Below, in pieces: positions 15,151-22,861 of a stretch of DNA of 37,702 nucleotides; position 1 is the stretch's first letter, and each line of letters begins with the position of its first letter. The notes beneath the pieces were generated by a model, which was not told where the DNA came from, made no database searches, and worked only from the letters and a program-made list of their open reading frames with translations. The DNA comes from a virus. The position numbers and the translations under genes were made by a program. The stretch is from the IMG/VR virus record IMGVR_UViG_3300025154_002803, positions 1 through 37,702 of that record. One strand, given 5' to 3'.

Positions 15151-15459
15151 ATGTTGAAGAAATTTACAATTTGTTTAGTCGCTTTTATCTCTTTAAGTCT
15201 TGCCAATAGTACCTTCGCCCGCAGCCGTATTAGTTTTAGAATCAATATCGGTGCTCCTGTTTATGTAGTTCCGGCACCAATTTATGTAGCACCTTCACCA
15301 GGCTGCGGCTATTATGCTCCTCCGCCAGTTATTTATTATCCATCTTACCGTTATCCGAGGTATTCTTATAGCCCAAGCGTTGGCCGGAGTTATGGTCGTG
15401 GTTATGGTTATGATCGTGGTCATGGTTATGGTCGTCGTGGTCGTGGTCATCATCGCTAA
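15151..15459 (+). CDS. Secreted Tyr/Pro/Gly-rich protein (possible moron)
   Basis: Start at ATG 15151, seven bases after AAGGAG; an open frame from 15094 lacks a ribosome site. The 102-aa product has a signal peptide (MLKKFTICLVAFISLSLA, cleavage near FA/RS). The mature part is low complexity: Tyr/Pro/Val-rich (APVYVVPAPIYVAPSP), then Arg/Gly/Tyr/His-rich (GRGYGYDRGHGYGRRGRGHHR). Such proteins are usually host periplasmic or envelope proteins. It lies between terminase and portal with its own ribosome site and a strong terminator just after, as expected of an independently expressed moron gene. Function unknown. Confidence 0.72.
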   Translation: MLKKFTICLVAFISLSLANSTFARSRISFRINIGAPVYVVPAPIYVAPSPGCGYYAPPPVIYYPSYRYPRYSYSPSVGRSYGRGYGYDRGHGYGRRGRGHHR

Positions 15460-15505
15460 TAGCGTGCAACAGCAGTTGATAATATTCCGTCTCTCGTCTA
15501 ATAGC

Positions 15506-15529
15506 CCCCCGACATTCTGCCGGGGGTTT
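15506..15529 (+). terminator. Intrinsic terminator
   Basis: CCCCCG (15506-15511), a 9-nt loop, and CGGGGG (15521-15526), followed by TTTA. It stands 46 bp after the stop of the secreted-protein gene and separates it from the next promoter. Confidence 0.75.
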
Positions 15530-15610
15530 AGCTTCTTAAAGGGTAAAACCGGATTAATTCAGTTATGATCAGGATTTATTTTAATATTCATGTGCGGCAC
15601 GACCTCAAGG

Positions 15611-15690
15611 AATAAGGGAATTCCCTTATTGACAATAATAAAGGAAGAATTATACTTTTTAAGGTAAAATTTAGACGTGTAGTCTAAAAT
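15611..15690 (+). promoter_or_regulatory. Strong promoter with overlapping 20-bp palindromic operator
   Basis: TTGACA (15629-15634), a 16-nt spacer, and TATACT (15651-15656) form a near-consensus promoter. A perfect 20-bp palindrome, AATAAGGGAA/TTCCCTTATT (15611-15630), overlaps the first two bases of the -35. A second inverted repeat, TTTAGAC (15670-15676)/GTCTAAA (15682-15688), lies just after the expected start (~15663). Two palindromes bracketing a strong promoter are typical of a repressor-controlled promoter. It would express the 51-codon ORF at 15712. Confidence 0.6.
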
Positions 15691-15711
15691 CGATGATTGG
15701 AAAATATCTTA

Positions 15712-15867
15712 ATGGAATCTAAAGAATCATACCTCATAGGAAAAGGTGAAGAAGCATTCAATTTCGACCATGAATTGGAAAAAGTTGAAAAACATCTAAA
15801 CAAATTCTTCGCGAAAAAAGAGAAAAAACTTGATTGCAAACCAACTCCTGAAACGCGTTTATGCTGA
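15712..15867 (+). CDS. Possible 51-aa charged protein
   Basis: ATG 15712 opens a 51-codon frame (MESKESYLIGKGEEAFNFDHELEKVEKHLNKFF..., ending TPETRLC) with TGA at 15865-15867. It is Lys/Glu-rich and probably helical. The ribosome site is weak (GGA about 11 bases upstream). Its support is the strong regulated promoter 55 bp upstream and the terminator 65 bp downstream, which together frame a single-gene unit. No family is recognised. Confidence 0.48.
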   Translation: MESKESYLIGKGEEAFNFDHELEKVEKHLNKFFAKKEKKLDCKPTPETRLC

Positions 15868-15931
15868 CATCCTGTCAGTAACGATATAATTAAAGCCAAT
15901 AATCTATCAACGATATGCATCAAAATTGAAC

Positions 15932-15959
15932 ATAGTTTCTACTAATAGAAACTATTTTT
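15932..15959 (+). terminator. Intrinsic terminator
   Basis: ATAGTTTCTA (15932-15941), loop CTAA, TAGAAACTAT (15946-15955) and a T-run to 15959: a perfect 10-bp stem. It ends the unit that holds the 51-codon ORF. Confidence 0.75.
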
Positions 15960-15988
15960 CATTTATTCTAAAAACATCCCCAAACACA

Positions 15989-16016
15989 TTGACTTACAAA
16001 ATAAGAAGTGTAAATT
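15989..16016 (+). promoter_or_regulatory. Promoter candidate for structural operon or small RNA
   Basis: TTGACT (15989-15994), a 16-nt spacer and TAAATT (16011-16016). Predicted start is near 16023, giving a leader of about 110 nt before the first head gene. A second TTGACA at 16021 has no clear -10 partner. Confidence 0.5.
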
Positions 16017-16022
16017 AGATTT

Positions 16023-16119
16023 GACAATTTAATACGCCTGGCGACTTGCAATCGAGCAGGCAAAAATTCCAAAAGTTATAAAGCCGTAGAGGGCTCTACC
16101 CCTCTGCGGCTTTTTCTTT
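16023..16119 (+). ncRNA. Structured leader RNA or terminated small RNA
   Basis: Two hairpins make up this RNA. Hairpin 1 (16036-16061) pairs GCCTG with CAGGC and CGA with TCG. Hairpin 2 (16081-16112) pairs AAGCCG, a T-G wobble and AGAGGG with CCCTCT and CGGCTT, and is followed by TTTTT: a strong intrinsic terminator only 17 bp before the first head gene. The unit is therefore either an independent ~95-nt small RNA or an attenuated leader whose terminator must be passed to express the structural genes, as in phage antitermination. The choice cannot be made from sequence alone. Confidence 0.55.
16081..16119 (+). terminator. Strong intrinsic terminator before head genes
   Basis: A 13-bp stem (AAGCCG, a T-G pair, AGAGGG against CCCTCT, CGGCTT) with a 6-nt loop, followed by a T-rich tract to 16119. 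Its place directly ahead of the portal operon, with no promoter seen between it and 16136, makes read-through control likely. Confidence 0.85.
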
Positions 16120-16135
16120 TGGTACGGAGAAAAAA

Positions 16136-16330
16136 ATGTCAGATTTAAATTCTAATATTGAAACTAATGCAGCGGCTCCTGCCAAGGTAACCAGCGACGG
16201 CTGTTCAGTCGAACAGCATTCTCTGGCTGAGCAGATTGCAGCGGATAGATATTTAAAATCGCAGCAGGCAACAAAGTCAAAAGGCTTGGGAATTAAATTT
16301 ACTAAATTTAATGCTTCAGGAAGCGTGTAA
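16136..16330 (+). CDS. Small head protein in gpW position
   Basis: A 64-aa protein with GGAG before the start and a TAATG junction with the portal. The motif 'LAEQIAADRYLKSQQATKSKGLGIKFTKFNASGSV' recurs in small proteins encoded just before lambda-type portals. Position between terminase and portal matches lambda gpW, the head-completion protein, but the sequence does not show the gpW repeat clearly. Best treated as a conserved small head protein. Confidence 0.6.
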   Translation: MSDLNSNIETNAAAPAKVTSDGCSVEQHSLAEQIAADRYLKSQQATKSKGLGIKFTKFNASGSV

Positions 16331-17778
16331 TGTTCGGTTTTGGTAAGAAAAAAGTGCAGATAAATACCTCAGCGACAAATCCGCAGCGGATAAATGTGCG
16401 CGGACGCTATGATGCTGCCCAAAACTCGCCTGATAACGCCCGGCACTGGGCAATGGCAGATTCGTTTAGTCCTGATCTTGCTGCAAGTCCGCAGGTTCGC
16501 GCCACACTTCGCAATCGCTCTCGATATGAAGTTGCAAATAATAGCTATGCAAAAGGCATGGTTTTGACACTGGCCAATGATTGTATTGGAACCGGGGCCA
16601 GATTGCAGATGCTAACAGCCGATGACGAGGCAAATAAAACAATTGAGCGAATGTTTTCCGAATGGGCTGATGAAATTTGTCTGGCATCGAAGCTTCGAAC
16701 CGCTCGCATGGCGCGTGCGGTAGATGGTGAAACATTTTGTATAAAAACTCACAATCCAAAGCTTAGGTCACCTATAAAACTTGATCTAAAAATTGTAGAG
16801 GCCGAGCAGATTACAACACCATGGCAGAAAATCTCTAGCCTATCGTCCAATCAGGCCGATGGTATCGAGTTTGACCAGTACGGAAATCGAAGTTTGTATT
16901 ATATCTTGAAGCAGCATCCATGTTCAGCCGGTCAATTTCTTAATCCAGGATACGATATTGTTGCCGCTGAAAATGTAATGCATCTTTACCGAGTTGATAG
17001 AGCCGGGCAAAATCGGGGCATTCCGGAAATTACACCCGCCCTACCGTTATTTGCTCAGCTTCGAAGATATACGCTGGCAGTAATTTCCGCAGCGGAAACT
17101 GCTGCTGATTTCGCAGCGGTTCTTTATACCGATTCACCTGCAAATGGTGAAGCCGATAATGTAACCCCGCTTGATACCGTTAACCTTGACAAAAATATGG
17201 CGACAACGCTCCCACACGGCTGGAAGCTTGGCCAAATCGAGGCAAATCAGCCAATAACAACTTATGCGGAATTCGTGCGGGCACTGCTTAACGAGATCGC
17301 TCGCTGCATGAATATCCCCCTGGGTGTGGCCATCGGCAATAGTTCACAATATAACTACGCCAGCGGCAGGCTCGATTATCAGATGTACGGTAAAACCATT
17401 GATGTTGATAGAAGCGATATTGAACTGACGATACTCGACCGGATTTTGATGCAGTGGCTTGATATGGCAATCCTTGTCGGATCACCTATGCCGCTTTCAA
17501 TTCGCGCAATTCAATCTTACCCGCACAAATGGTTCTGGGATGGCAGAGAACATGTCGATCCCGCCAAAGAAGCTAATGCCCAGGAAACTCGCCTGAAAAG
17601 TAATACTACCACATTGGCAGAAGAGTATGCCAAACAAGGTAAAGACTGGCGTCAGGAACTTGACCAGCGGGCAATAGAAGTTGCTTACTGTAAATCAAAA
17701 GGTCTTATGCTGGAAGAGGCGTTGCCAGATAAAAATACTTCAACAGCGGTAATGGAGGATGAAGATGACCAGAAATAA
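16330..17778 (+). CDS. Portal protein, lambda family
   Basis: 482 aa, within the normal 450-530 range. The N-terminus 'INVRGRYDAAQNSPDNARHWAMADSFSPD' and the segment 'RSRYEVANNSYAKGMVLTLANDCIGTGARLQ' are typical of the lambda gpB-type portal (Phage_portal_2). So is 'ARCMNIPLGVAIGNSSQYNYASGRLDYQMYGKTIDVDR', close to the lambda 'NYSSAR' region. The portal forms the dodecameric ring at one head vertex through which DNA enters and leaves and on which the terminase docks. It overlaps the protease-capsid gene by 14 bp, so the head genes are translationally coupled. Confidence 0.92.
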   Translation: MFGFGKKKVQINTSATNPQRINVRGRYDAAQNSPDNARHWAMADSFSPDLAASPQVRATLRNRSRYEVANNSYAKGMVLTLANDCIGTGARLQMLTADDEANKTIERMFSEWADEICLASKLRTARMARAVDGETFCIKTHNPKLRSPIKLDLKIVEAEQITTPWQKISSLSSNQADGIEFDQYGNRSLYYILKQHPCSAGQFLNPGYDIVAAENVMHLYRVDRAGQNRGIPEITPALPLFAQLRRYTLAVISAAETAADFAAVLYTDSPANGEADNVTPLDTVNLDKNMATTLPHGWKLGQIEANQPITTYAEFVRALLNEIARCMNIPLGVAIGNSSQYNYASGRLDYQMYGKTIDVDRSDIELTILDRILMQWLDMAILVGSPMPLSIRAIQSYPHKWFWDGREHVDPAKEANAQETRLKSNTTTLAEEYAKQGKDWRQELDQRAIEVAYCKSKGLMLEEALPDKNTSTAVMEDEDDQK

Positions 17779-19693
17779 TGAAACAAATATTGATCTGAAT
17801 TTAATTTGCGAAGAAATGCTGCTCAATATCCAGGCAGCAAATGCTGAATCAAAGAACCGAACATTCAATATGGTTGCATATACCGGCGGTCAGATGCGTG
17901 TAATGGGTTGGTACGATCCTGTGGTCGTTGATCTTTTCGGCCTGAAAGTTAATTCACAATCCAAACCTATATTTTTTGGTCATGAGCAGGATTTGGATTC
18001 CTTGGTGGGACAGACTGATTTGATAAAAGTTGAAGCAGGTCAGCTGATTGCCTCAGGTGATATCCTTGGCGAATCAGACCGCGTCAAACAAATATTATCG
18101 CTTGCAGATAAAGGATTCAAATGGCAGGCGAGTATCGGAGCCCGTGCAGAGAAATCAGAGCGGCTCGCAGAAGACCAGACAGCCAAAGTAAATGGCCGAC
18201 AGGTAACTGGTCCTGCGACTATTGTCCGTAAGGCAACGCTTGGTGAAATAAGTTTTGTAATGCTTGGCGCAGATGACCAAACATCGGCCCAGATAGCGGC
18301 CAATAAACAGAGTTTTAAGGAGCTTTTTACCATGGCTAATGAAGTAAAAGATGAAACAAAAGAAGTTAATGCAGCAAATACAGTTCCCGATATTACAGCC
18401 GAAATCAGGGCTAAGGCATCGATCGAACTGACGCGTATTGCAGAGGTTCGCAAAGCTGCCGCAGGTAACAGCGAAATTGAAGCTAAGGCAGTTGCCGAAG
18501 GCTGGGATGTCGATAAGACAAAACTTAGAGTGCTCGAAGCAAACCTCGCCAAAGCCCCGGCAGTTGGCAGTGAAATGCGCCTCGATGCAAAAATGATCGA
18601 AGCGGCGGCATGTCTGTCAGCAAGTGTACCGGAGCAGACTGTGCTTAAAGTTTATGGCGAGCAGGCAACAAATCAGGCCGAAAAATACCGCAGAATCGGT
18701 ATTCAGGATTTGTTCAGATTGGCTGCAAAGGCAGAAGGAATCGAACTGCCTTCAATGATAGCTGATAAAAACGGCTTTATTCGTGCTGCATTTTCGACGG
18801 TAAGTTTGCCAAACATTCTCAGCAATGTGGCAAATAAGATATTGCTCGATGCATATCTTCATCAGGAAAATTCCTGGCGGCCGATTGTCAAAGTTTCCAG
18901 TGTAAACGATTTTAAAACGCATTCGAGATACAGGCTCACAGACAATATGCAGTTTGTGAAAGTCGGCGCTGATGGTGAGTTGAAACATGGTAAACTTGGT
19001 GAGCAGGTTTATACACAAAAAGCTGAAACAAGCGGCATTATGTTCTCATTGAATCGCCAGACGATTATAAATGATGATATGAGCGCGTTTGCTGATATTC
19101 CGAGGATGCTTGGTATCGGCGCAGCTGATGCGATAAGCGATGCGGTATGGGCATTGATTATGGCTGGTACGCTTTATTCAACAAATCCAACCGGGTACAA
19201 GGCAAATTACGCTACCGGAGCGGCAACGGCACTGTCAGTTGCGGCTTTAACAGCGGCGGAACTATTATTCCTCAACCAGCAGAAACCAAACGGTAAACCG
19301 CTTGGCCTTAGACCAAAGTACCTGGTTGTTCCAAATGCCCTCAAAGTAACAGCGCAGCTTCTGATGACGAGCATTAAATTAAATGAGGCTGCAACCGCAG
19401 GATCACCTGTTCCGGAGGATAATCCTCATGTTGGTCAATATGAGGTGATTCCAAGTTCGTGGCTCGGTAATACTACAATTGCAGGTAATAGTACCAAGGC
19501 ATGGTATATGTTCGCTGATCCTGCCAGACTCGCATCCTATGAAATTGCATTCCTCAATGGTGTTGAAAATCCAACCATTGAATCAGCTGATGCGGATTTC
19601 AATACGCTGGGCATGCAGTTTAGAGGCTATATCGATTTCGGTGTAGCAGTCCAGGACCCAAGAGCCAGTGTAAAACTCAAGGGTGAAGCGTAA
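17765..19693 (+). CDS. Prohead protease-major capsid protein fusion
   Basis: GGAGG lies six bases before ATG 17765, so I prefer it to the ATG at 17759; this gives 642 aa. Residues ~25-190 are an HK97-type (herpesvirus-assemblin fold) serine protease with the His in FFGHEQD (H73) and Ser in WQASIGA (S123). A charged helical scaffold-like section (~195-330) follows. From ~330 to the end it is an HK97-fold major capsid protein (SLPNILSNVANKILLDAYL..., then FSLNRQTIINDDMSAF and RPKYLVVPNALKVTAQ...). Protease, scaffold and coat are thus one chain that must process itself during head maturation; such fusions are known in other phages. No separate capsid gene exists nearby. Confidence 0.9.
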   Translation: MTRNNETNIDLNLICEEMLLNIQAANAESKNRTFNMVAYTGGQMRVMGWYDPVVVDLFGLKVNSQSKPIFFGHEQDLDSLVGQTDLIKVEAGQLIASGDILGESDRVKQILSLADKGFKWQASIGARAEKSERLAEDQTAKVNGRQVTGPATIVRKATLGEISFVMLGADDQTSAQIAANKQSFKELFTMANEVKDETKEVNAANTVPDITAEIRAKASIELTRIAEVRKAAAGNSEIEAKAVAEGWDVDKTKLRVLEANLAKAPAVGSEMRLDAKMIEAAACLSASVPEQTVLKVYGEQATNQAEKYRRIGIQDLFRLAAKAEGIELPSMIADKNGFIRAAFSTVSLPNILSNVANKILLDAYLHQENSWRPIVKVSSVNDFKTHSRYRLTDNMQFVKVGADGELKHGKLGEQVYTQKAETSGIMFSLNRQTIINDDMSAFADIPRMLGIGAADAISDAVWALIMAGTLYSTNPTGYKANYATGAATALSVAALTAAELLFLNQQKPNGKPLGLRPKYLVVPNALKVTAQLLMTSIKLNEAATAGSPVPEDNPHVGQYEVIPSSWLGNTTIAGNSTKAWYMFADPARLASYEIAFLNGVENPTIESADADFNTLGMQFRGYIDFGVAVQDPRASVKLKGEA

Positions 19694-19739
19694 TACTCAA
19701 CGTTTTTAAAAGTACATAAATTTTCTCGGAGACATAACA

Positions 19740-20486
19740 ATGGCATATTCAGTTAATTTTTCTCAGGATGGTAAATCCATCGATTATACCCCGGCAGCTG
19801 CGATTTCAGGCGGCGAGCTTGTAGTGCTTGGCGGCATGGTTGGAATTTCAAAATCAGATATTGCAGCAGGCGTTTTAGGCGCATTGTGCATTGAAGGTAT
19901 CTTTGCAGTTCCTAAAAAGAATGAAACGTTTGCTGAAGGTCTTCCTGTCTGGTTCGATGCAGATGGCAATCCTCAGGATGGCGTTGCAGGAAGCGGCGCT
20001 GCAACACAAATTGGCGGCGATGCCCAGGCAGTTGGCGATATTCTGCTTGGCTCATGCGTTGTTGATGCGGCGGCAGCTGATACATGCAGCTATATTAAAA
20101 TCAATAAGTTCGATCCTCGTATTCCGACATTTGCAGGGGCTGCTCGAATCACCAAGGCAGCAAATGCGAATGCGGCAGTAACCGAATCGGGCGTCTGTTA
20201 CGATTGCACAGTTGATACTGTAGTTATTACTCTGCCTGCAACGGCTGTCGGTTTGGAATTTACTGTTATGAATACAGCAGCCGATGGAGCAGCGCTTGTC
20301 GAAGTGGATTTTCAGGCGGTAGACAAAAATCTCGGCGGTTTGGGTATTGCAGCAGGCGGTGATGGTAAGAAGCTCTCTAATACCAAGCTAACTGCAAAGA
20401 AAGGTGACTTTATTACATTTGCCGCTGACGGTACTGATGGTTATCGCATTAAAGCAATTCGCGGAACATGGGCACAGGAAGCATAA
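19740..20486 (+). CDS. DUF2190-like head decoration protein with C-terminal extension
   Basis: 248 aa. The first ~115 residues (SVNFSQDGKSIDYTPAAAISGGELVVLGGMVGISKSDIAAGVLGALCIEGIFAVPK) are typical of DUF2190, a capsid-stabilising/decoration fold. The last ~125 residues add a second beta-rich domain (VVITLPATAVGLEFTVMNTAADGAALVEVDFQ) that may project from the capsid, as Ig-like decorations do. GGAG precedes the start. It follows the capsid gene by 46 bp, the usual place of lambda gpD-type proteins. Confidence 0.85.
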   Translation: MAYSVNFSQDGKSIDYTPAAAISGGELVVLGGMVGISKSDIAAGVLGALCIEGIFAVPKKNETFAEGLPVWFDADGNPQDGVAGSGAATQIGGDAQAVGDILLGSCVVDAAAADTCSYIKINKFDPRIPTFAGAARITKAANANAAVTESGVCYDCTVDTVVITLPATAVGLEFTVMNTAADGAALVEVDFQAVDKNLGGLGIAAGGDGKKLSNTKLTAKKGDFITFAADGTDGYRIKAIRGTWAQEA

Positions 20487-20839
20487 TGACTAATCTTTTG
20501 AAACGCGGAATTGAATTTTTAGCTGATAAGCTCAAAGCTTATGCTTCCCAGACGGTAATTTACAAACGGGGCGCAGATACAGTTACTATCTGCGCTACGT
20601 TTGGAAAAACAAATTACCAGATAGAAGATGATTCGGGCTTAAAGATTGGCGGCGAGATAACGGATTTTTTATTTTCCCCATCAGATTTAATTATTGATGG
20701 ATTATTAACGCTGCCAAAGGCAGGTGATCAAATCCAAACGGATTCGGCAATATACGAAGCACAATTTATTGGCGATGGCTGCTGGTGTTACAGCGATCCT
20801 TACAGAAAAATGATCCGGCTTCACACAAAGGAAATATAA
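20486..20839 (+). CDS. Putative head-tail attachment protein
   Basis: Start at ATG 20486, overlapping the upstream stop (TAATG) with AGGAAG before it; 117 aa. The opening 'LLKRGIEFLADKLKAYASQTVIYKRGADTVTICATFGKTNYQIEDD' and the later 'LPKAGDQIQTDSAIYEAQFI' resemble neck/attachment proteins of the lambda FII/Gifsy type (mixed beta, encoded just after the head genes). The match is by position and general pattern, so the precise neck role is inferred. Confidence 0.6.
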   Translation: MTNLLKRGIEFLADKLKAYASQTVIYKRGADTVTICATFGKTNYQIEDDSGLKIGGEITDFLFSPSDLIIDGLLTLPKAGDQIQTDSAIYEAQFIGDGCWCYSDPYRKMIRLHTKEI

Positions 20840-21190
20840 ATGTCTCTGACAACTAAGATAGTTTTATCGGCGGTTCCATTTTATATGCTTGCATCCGGGG
20901 CGAATCAGGCAAATGAAGTTGTTACTATTGCTGATCAGTTCATGAAATATGGTGAGCTGGGCCTTTGTTTTGCATTGGTTGCGTACCTTATGTACAGCAA
21001 TTACTGCCTTGTTGCCTCGCTTCAAAAACTTATCAAGGAAAAAAGTTTACAAGAGGAACGATTGATTACTGCCTTGCAGACATTTTGCGCGGTTTGCCGG
21101 GAACGGCCATGTCTGATCGATGCAAATGCATTTAAGATTGATAATCCGGATGGAATAGCTGCTCTGCAAAGACAGGAGGATGACAAATGA
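20840..21190 (+). CDS. Two-span membrane protein, holin-like
   Basis: 116 aa, starting directly after the previous stop with AAAGGAAA upstream. Two hydrophobic segments (~4-22, TKIVLSAVPFYMLASGA; ~37-60, GELGLCFALVAYLMYSNYCLVASL) are followed by a charged coiled C-terminus with a cysteine-containing CAVCRERPC. The layout fits a small class II-type holin or phage inner-membrane protein, though its place among neck genes is unusual for lysis. A signal-anchor reading of the first segment is an alternative. Confidence 0.55.
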   Translation: MSLTTKIVLSAVPFYMLASGANQANEVVTIADQFMKYGELGLCFALVAYLMYSNYCLVASLQKLIKEKSLQEERLITALQTFCAVCRERPCLIDANAFKIDNPDGIAALQRQEDDK

Positions 21191-21609
21191 ACGTAATCGA
21201 TCTTGCCGACCAGGTAGCAGTGTCTCTTAACTCTGAAAACTATAATTTGAGCTTTATTGCTGTAAGGACACTCTTTCCTTTTTTCGAACTAAAAGATCTG
21301 GCAACTCTGCATGTTACAGTTGTTCCTAAGAGCATAAATATTGAATCTGCAAGTCGAAGCAGCAATGAATATCAGTACCAGGTAGATATTGCGATTCAAA
21401 AAGCCGTAAAATCGCCTGATGATCTGGAAGTTAATTCTTTGATGGATCTGGCTACAGATATCGCTAAAAGTTTTCGCGGCAAAGTTTTTCAGAATCTTGG
21501 CACAGTGTGCTTTAAACAATCGATTGATCCGTTGTATTCGGTTGAGCATATTCAGCCGCCATCTGTTTTTACGAGCGTTGTAACATTAAATTTTAAAGTT
21601 ATTGAATAA
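21187..21609 (+). CDS. Putative tail terminator/completion protein
   Basis: 140 aa. ATG overlaps the previous stop (ATGA), preceded by AGGAGG. The pattern 'VDLADQVAVSLN' (actual: VIDLADQVAVSLNSE), then 'LHVTVVPKS...YQYQVDIAIQKAV...LMDLATDIAKSFRGK', ending 'FTSVVTLNFKVIE', is that of lambda gpU/HK97 gp10-neighbour tail terminators: helix, beta strands, helix, and a final strand. It would cap the tail tube and join tail to head. Supported by position before the gp10-like and tail tube genes. Confidence 0.68.
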   Translation: MNVIDLADQVAVSLNSENYNLSFIAVRTLFPFFELKDLATLHVTVVPKSINIESASRSSNEYQYQVDIAIQKAVKSPDDLEVNSLMDLATDIAKSFRGKVFQNLGTVCFKQSIDPLYSVEHIQPPSVFTSVVTLNFKVIE

Positions 21610-21620
21610 GGAATAATCTA

Positions 21621-21926
21621 ATGCCACTACCAATTACAAAACCCCAGGAAATTCAGCAGCCAAACGCTATTTATGTACCTCAGATAATCTTGCAGACAAA
21701 TATCAGTAATGGTCAATTAACAGCGTCGGCCATAATCACTCTCATGCCTGCAAAATGCGAAAATAATATTTGGACTGAAACAGGTGGCACTGCAAAAACA
21801 ATCTTCATTCCTAATGTTTTGAATCTCGAAAGTGATATTTCTGATTTGCAGCCTTCTGCCGATGAGTTATTTAATGGCTTTCTAAGCGTAATAGGCCAGA
21901 TTAATTCCGTTCGAAGGGTACTTTAA
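21621..21926 (+). CDS. Unknown small tail-region protein
   Basis: 101 aa with AAGGA before the start. The sequence is mostly beta strands (AIYVPQIILQTNISNGQLTASAIITLMPA) and has no family I know. It precedes the beta-helix protein by 4 bp and may be a structural partner of it. Confidence 0.6.
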   Translation: MPLPITKPQEIQQPNAIYVPQIILQTNISNGQLTASAIITLMPAKCENNIWTETGGTAKTIFIPNVLNLESDISDLQPSADELFNGFLSVIGQINSVRRVL

Positions 21927-21930
21927 ACAA

Positions 21931-22860
21931 ATGACTACCTGGTATGCACAAGCTATAGGAGCACATTTATCTGAAACTGATAGATGGAATTCTATTCCAT
22001 CCGGAACCGGAGAGTTTCTGGACATTGATGCAGGTGGACTTGGTATCAATGATATAATTTGTGCAAATGGCAAGACATCTCTAATTATAGATAGAGATGT
22101 AACATGTGCAAGGATTTCAAATGGTTTTGAAGGTACAGGAATAGTAAATGGCAATTTCTTTGTGCAGGAAGATCATACGTTAAACTGTGATATAAAAACA
22201 GGCTCTGCAACTTGCCTGATACTTTCAAGTTCAGAAATACCGTTTACTGTTACAATAAACGGTACAATCTATGGTGCAACAAGCGGCAGCAGTGTCTATG
22301 CAGTACATCAAGGTATCAGGGCATCTGTTGTCATAAATGGTAATATTATTGGTACAACCAGTATGCCATCTTTCAGCAGCCACAGTGTTTATATAAACAA
22401 TCCAATTGGAACTGCCATTATTACAGGTAATATTATTGGCGGCAGTGGCTCAAGCTGTACTGGTGTTTATGTCTATGCCACTGGTGCTACCACGATATAT
22501 GGCAATATCACAGGTGGGCAGATGTCTGCCGGGGTGTGGATAGCTGCAACCGGGCCTTGTACTATCCGAAATGGCACAATATCAGGTGGAACAATGGCAA
22601 CGGCATACGGCATAAATTTAAATACTGGCGCGGCTTGCTACTGTCAAAATACAAATTTCATTACGACAGCAGCGCCATTTGCTCATGGTGCGGTTTTAAA
22701 TACAGATGGATGTAATAGCAGTAATTTTGTTGGGATTGGTAATAGTGTTTTCGGTTTCAGACTTGCCCCGACTGAGGTGCTTAAGGGAGTTAATCATGCT
22801 GGTCTGGTAGGTACACTTGCTGCAGCAAGTCCATTTAGAAGATTAAATAGATTGGTGTAA
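21931..22860 (+). CDS. Predicted beta-helix virion protein (decoration or fibre)
   Basis: 309 aa. The middle contains many short hydrophobic strands separated by G/N/T turns, with repeated units such as INGTIYGATSG, INGNIIGTTS, ITGNIIGGSGS, IYGNITGGQMS and NGTISGGTMA, about 20-25 residues apart. This is typical of a right-handed parallel beta-helix, as in phage tailspikes and surface adhesins. It ends in a short 'EVLKGVNHAGLVGTL' tail. No catalytic residues are obvious, so carbohydrate binding or a surface decoration is more likely than cleavage. It lies among neck/tail genes rather than at the tail tip. Confidence 0.7.
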   Translation: MTTWYAQAIGAHLSETDRWNSIPSGTGEFLDIDAGGLGINDIICANGKTSLIIDRDVTCARISNGFEGTGIVNGNFFVQEDHTLNCDIKTGSATCLILSSSEIPFTVTINGTIYGATSGSSVYAVHQGIRASVVINGNIIGTTSMPSFSSHSVYINNPIGTAIITGNIIGGSGSSCTGVYVYATGATTIYGNITGGQMSAGVWIAATGPCTIRNGTISGGTMATAYGINLNTGAACYCQNTNFITTAAPFAHGAVLNTDGCNSSNFVGIGNSVFGFRLAPTEVLKGVNHAGLVGTLAAASPFRRLNRLV

Positions 22861-22861
22861 T

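Noticed and set aside
15684-15923. 79-codon minus-strand ORF
   Set aside because: No ribosome site, and it overlaps a promoter-terminator unit on the plus strand.
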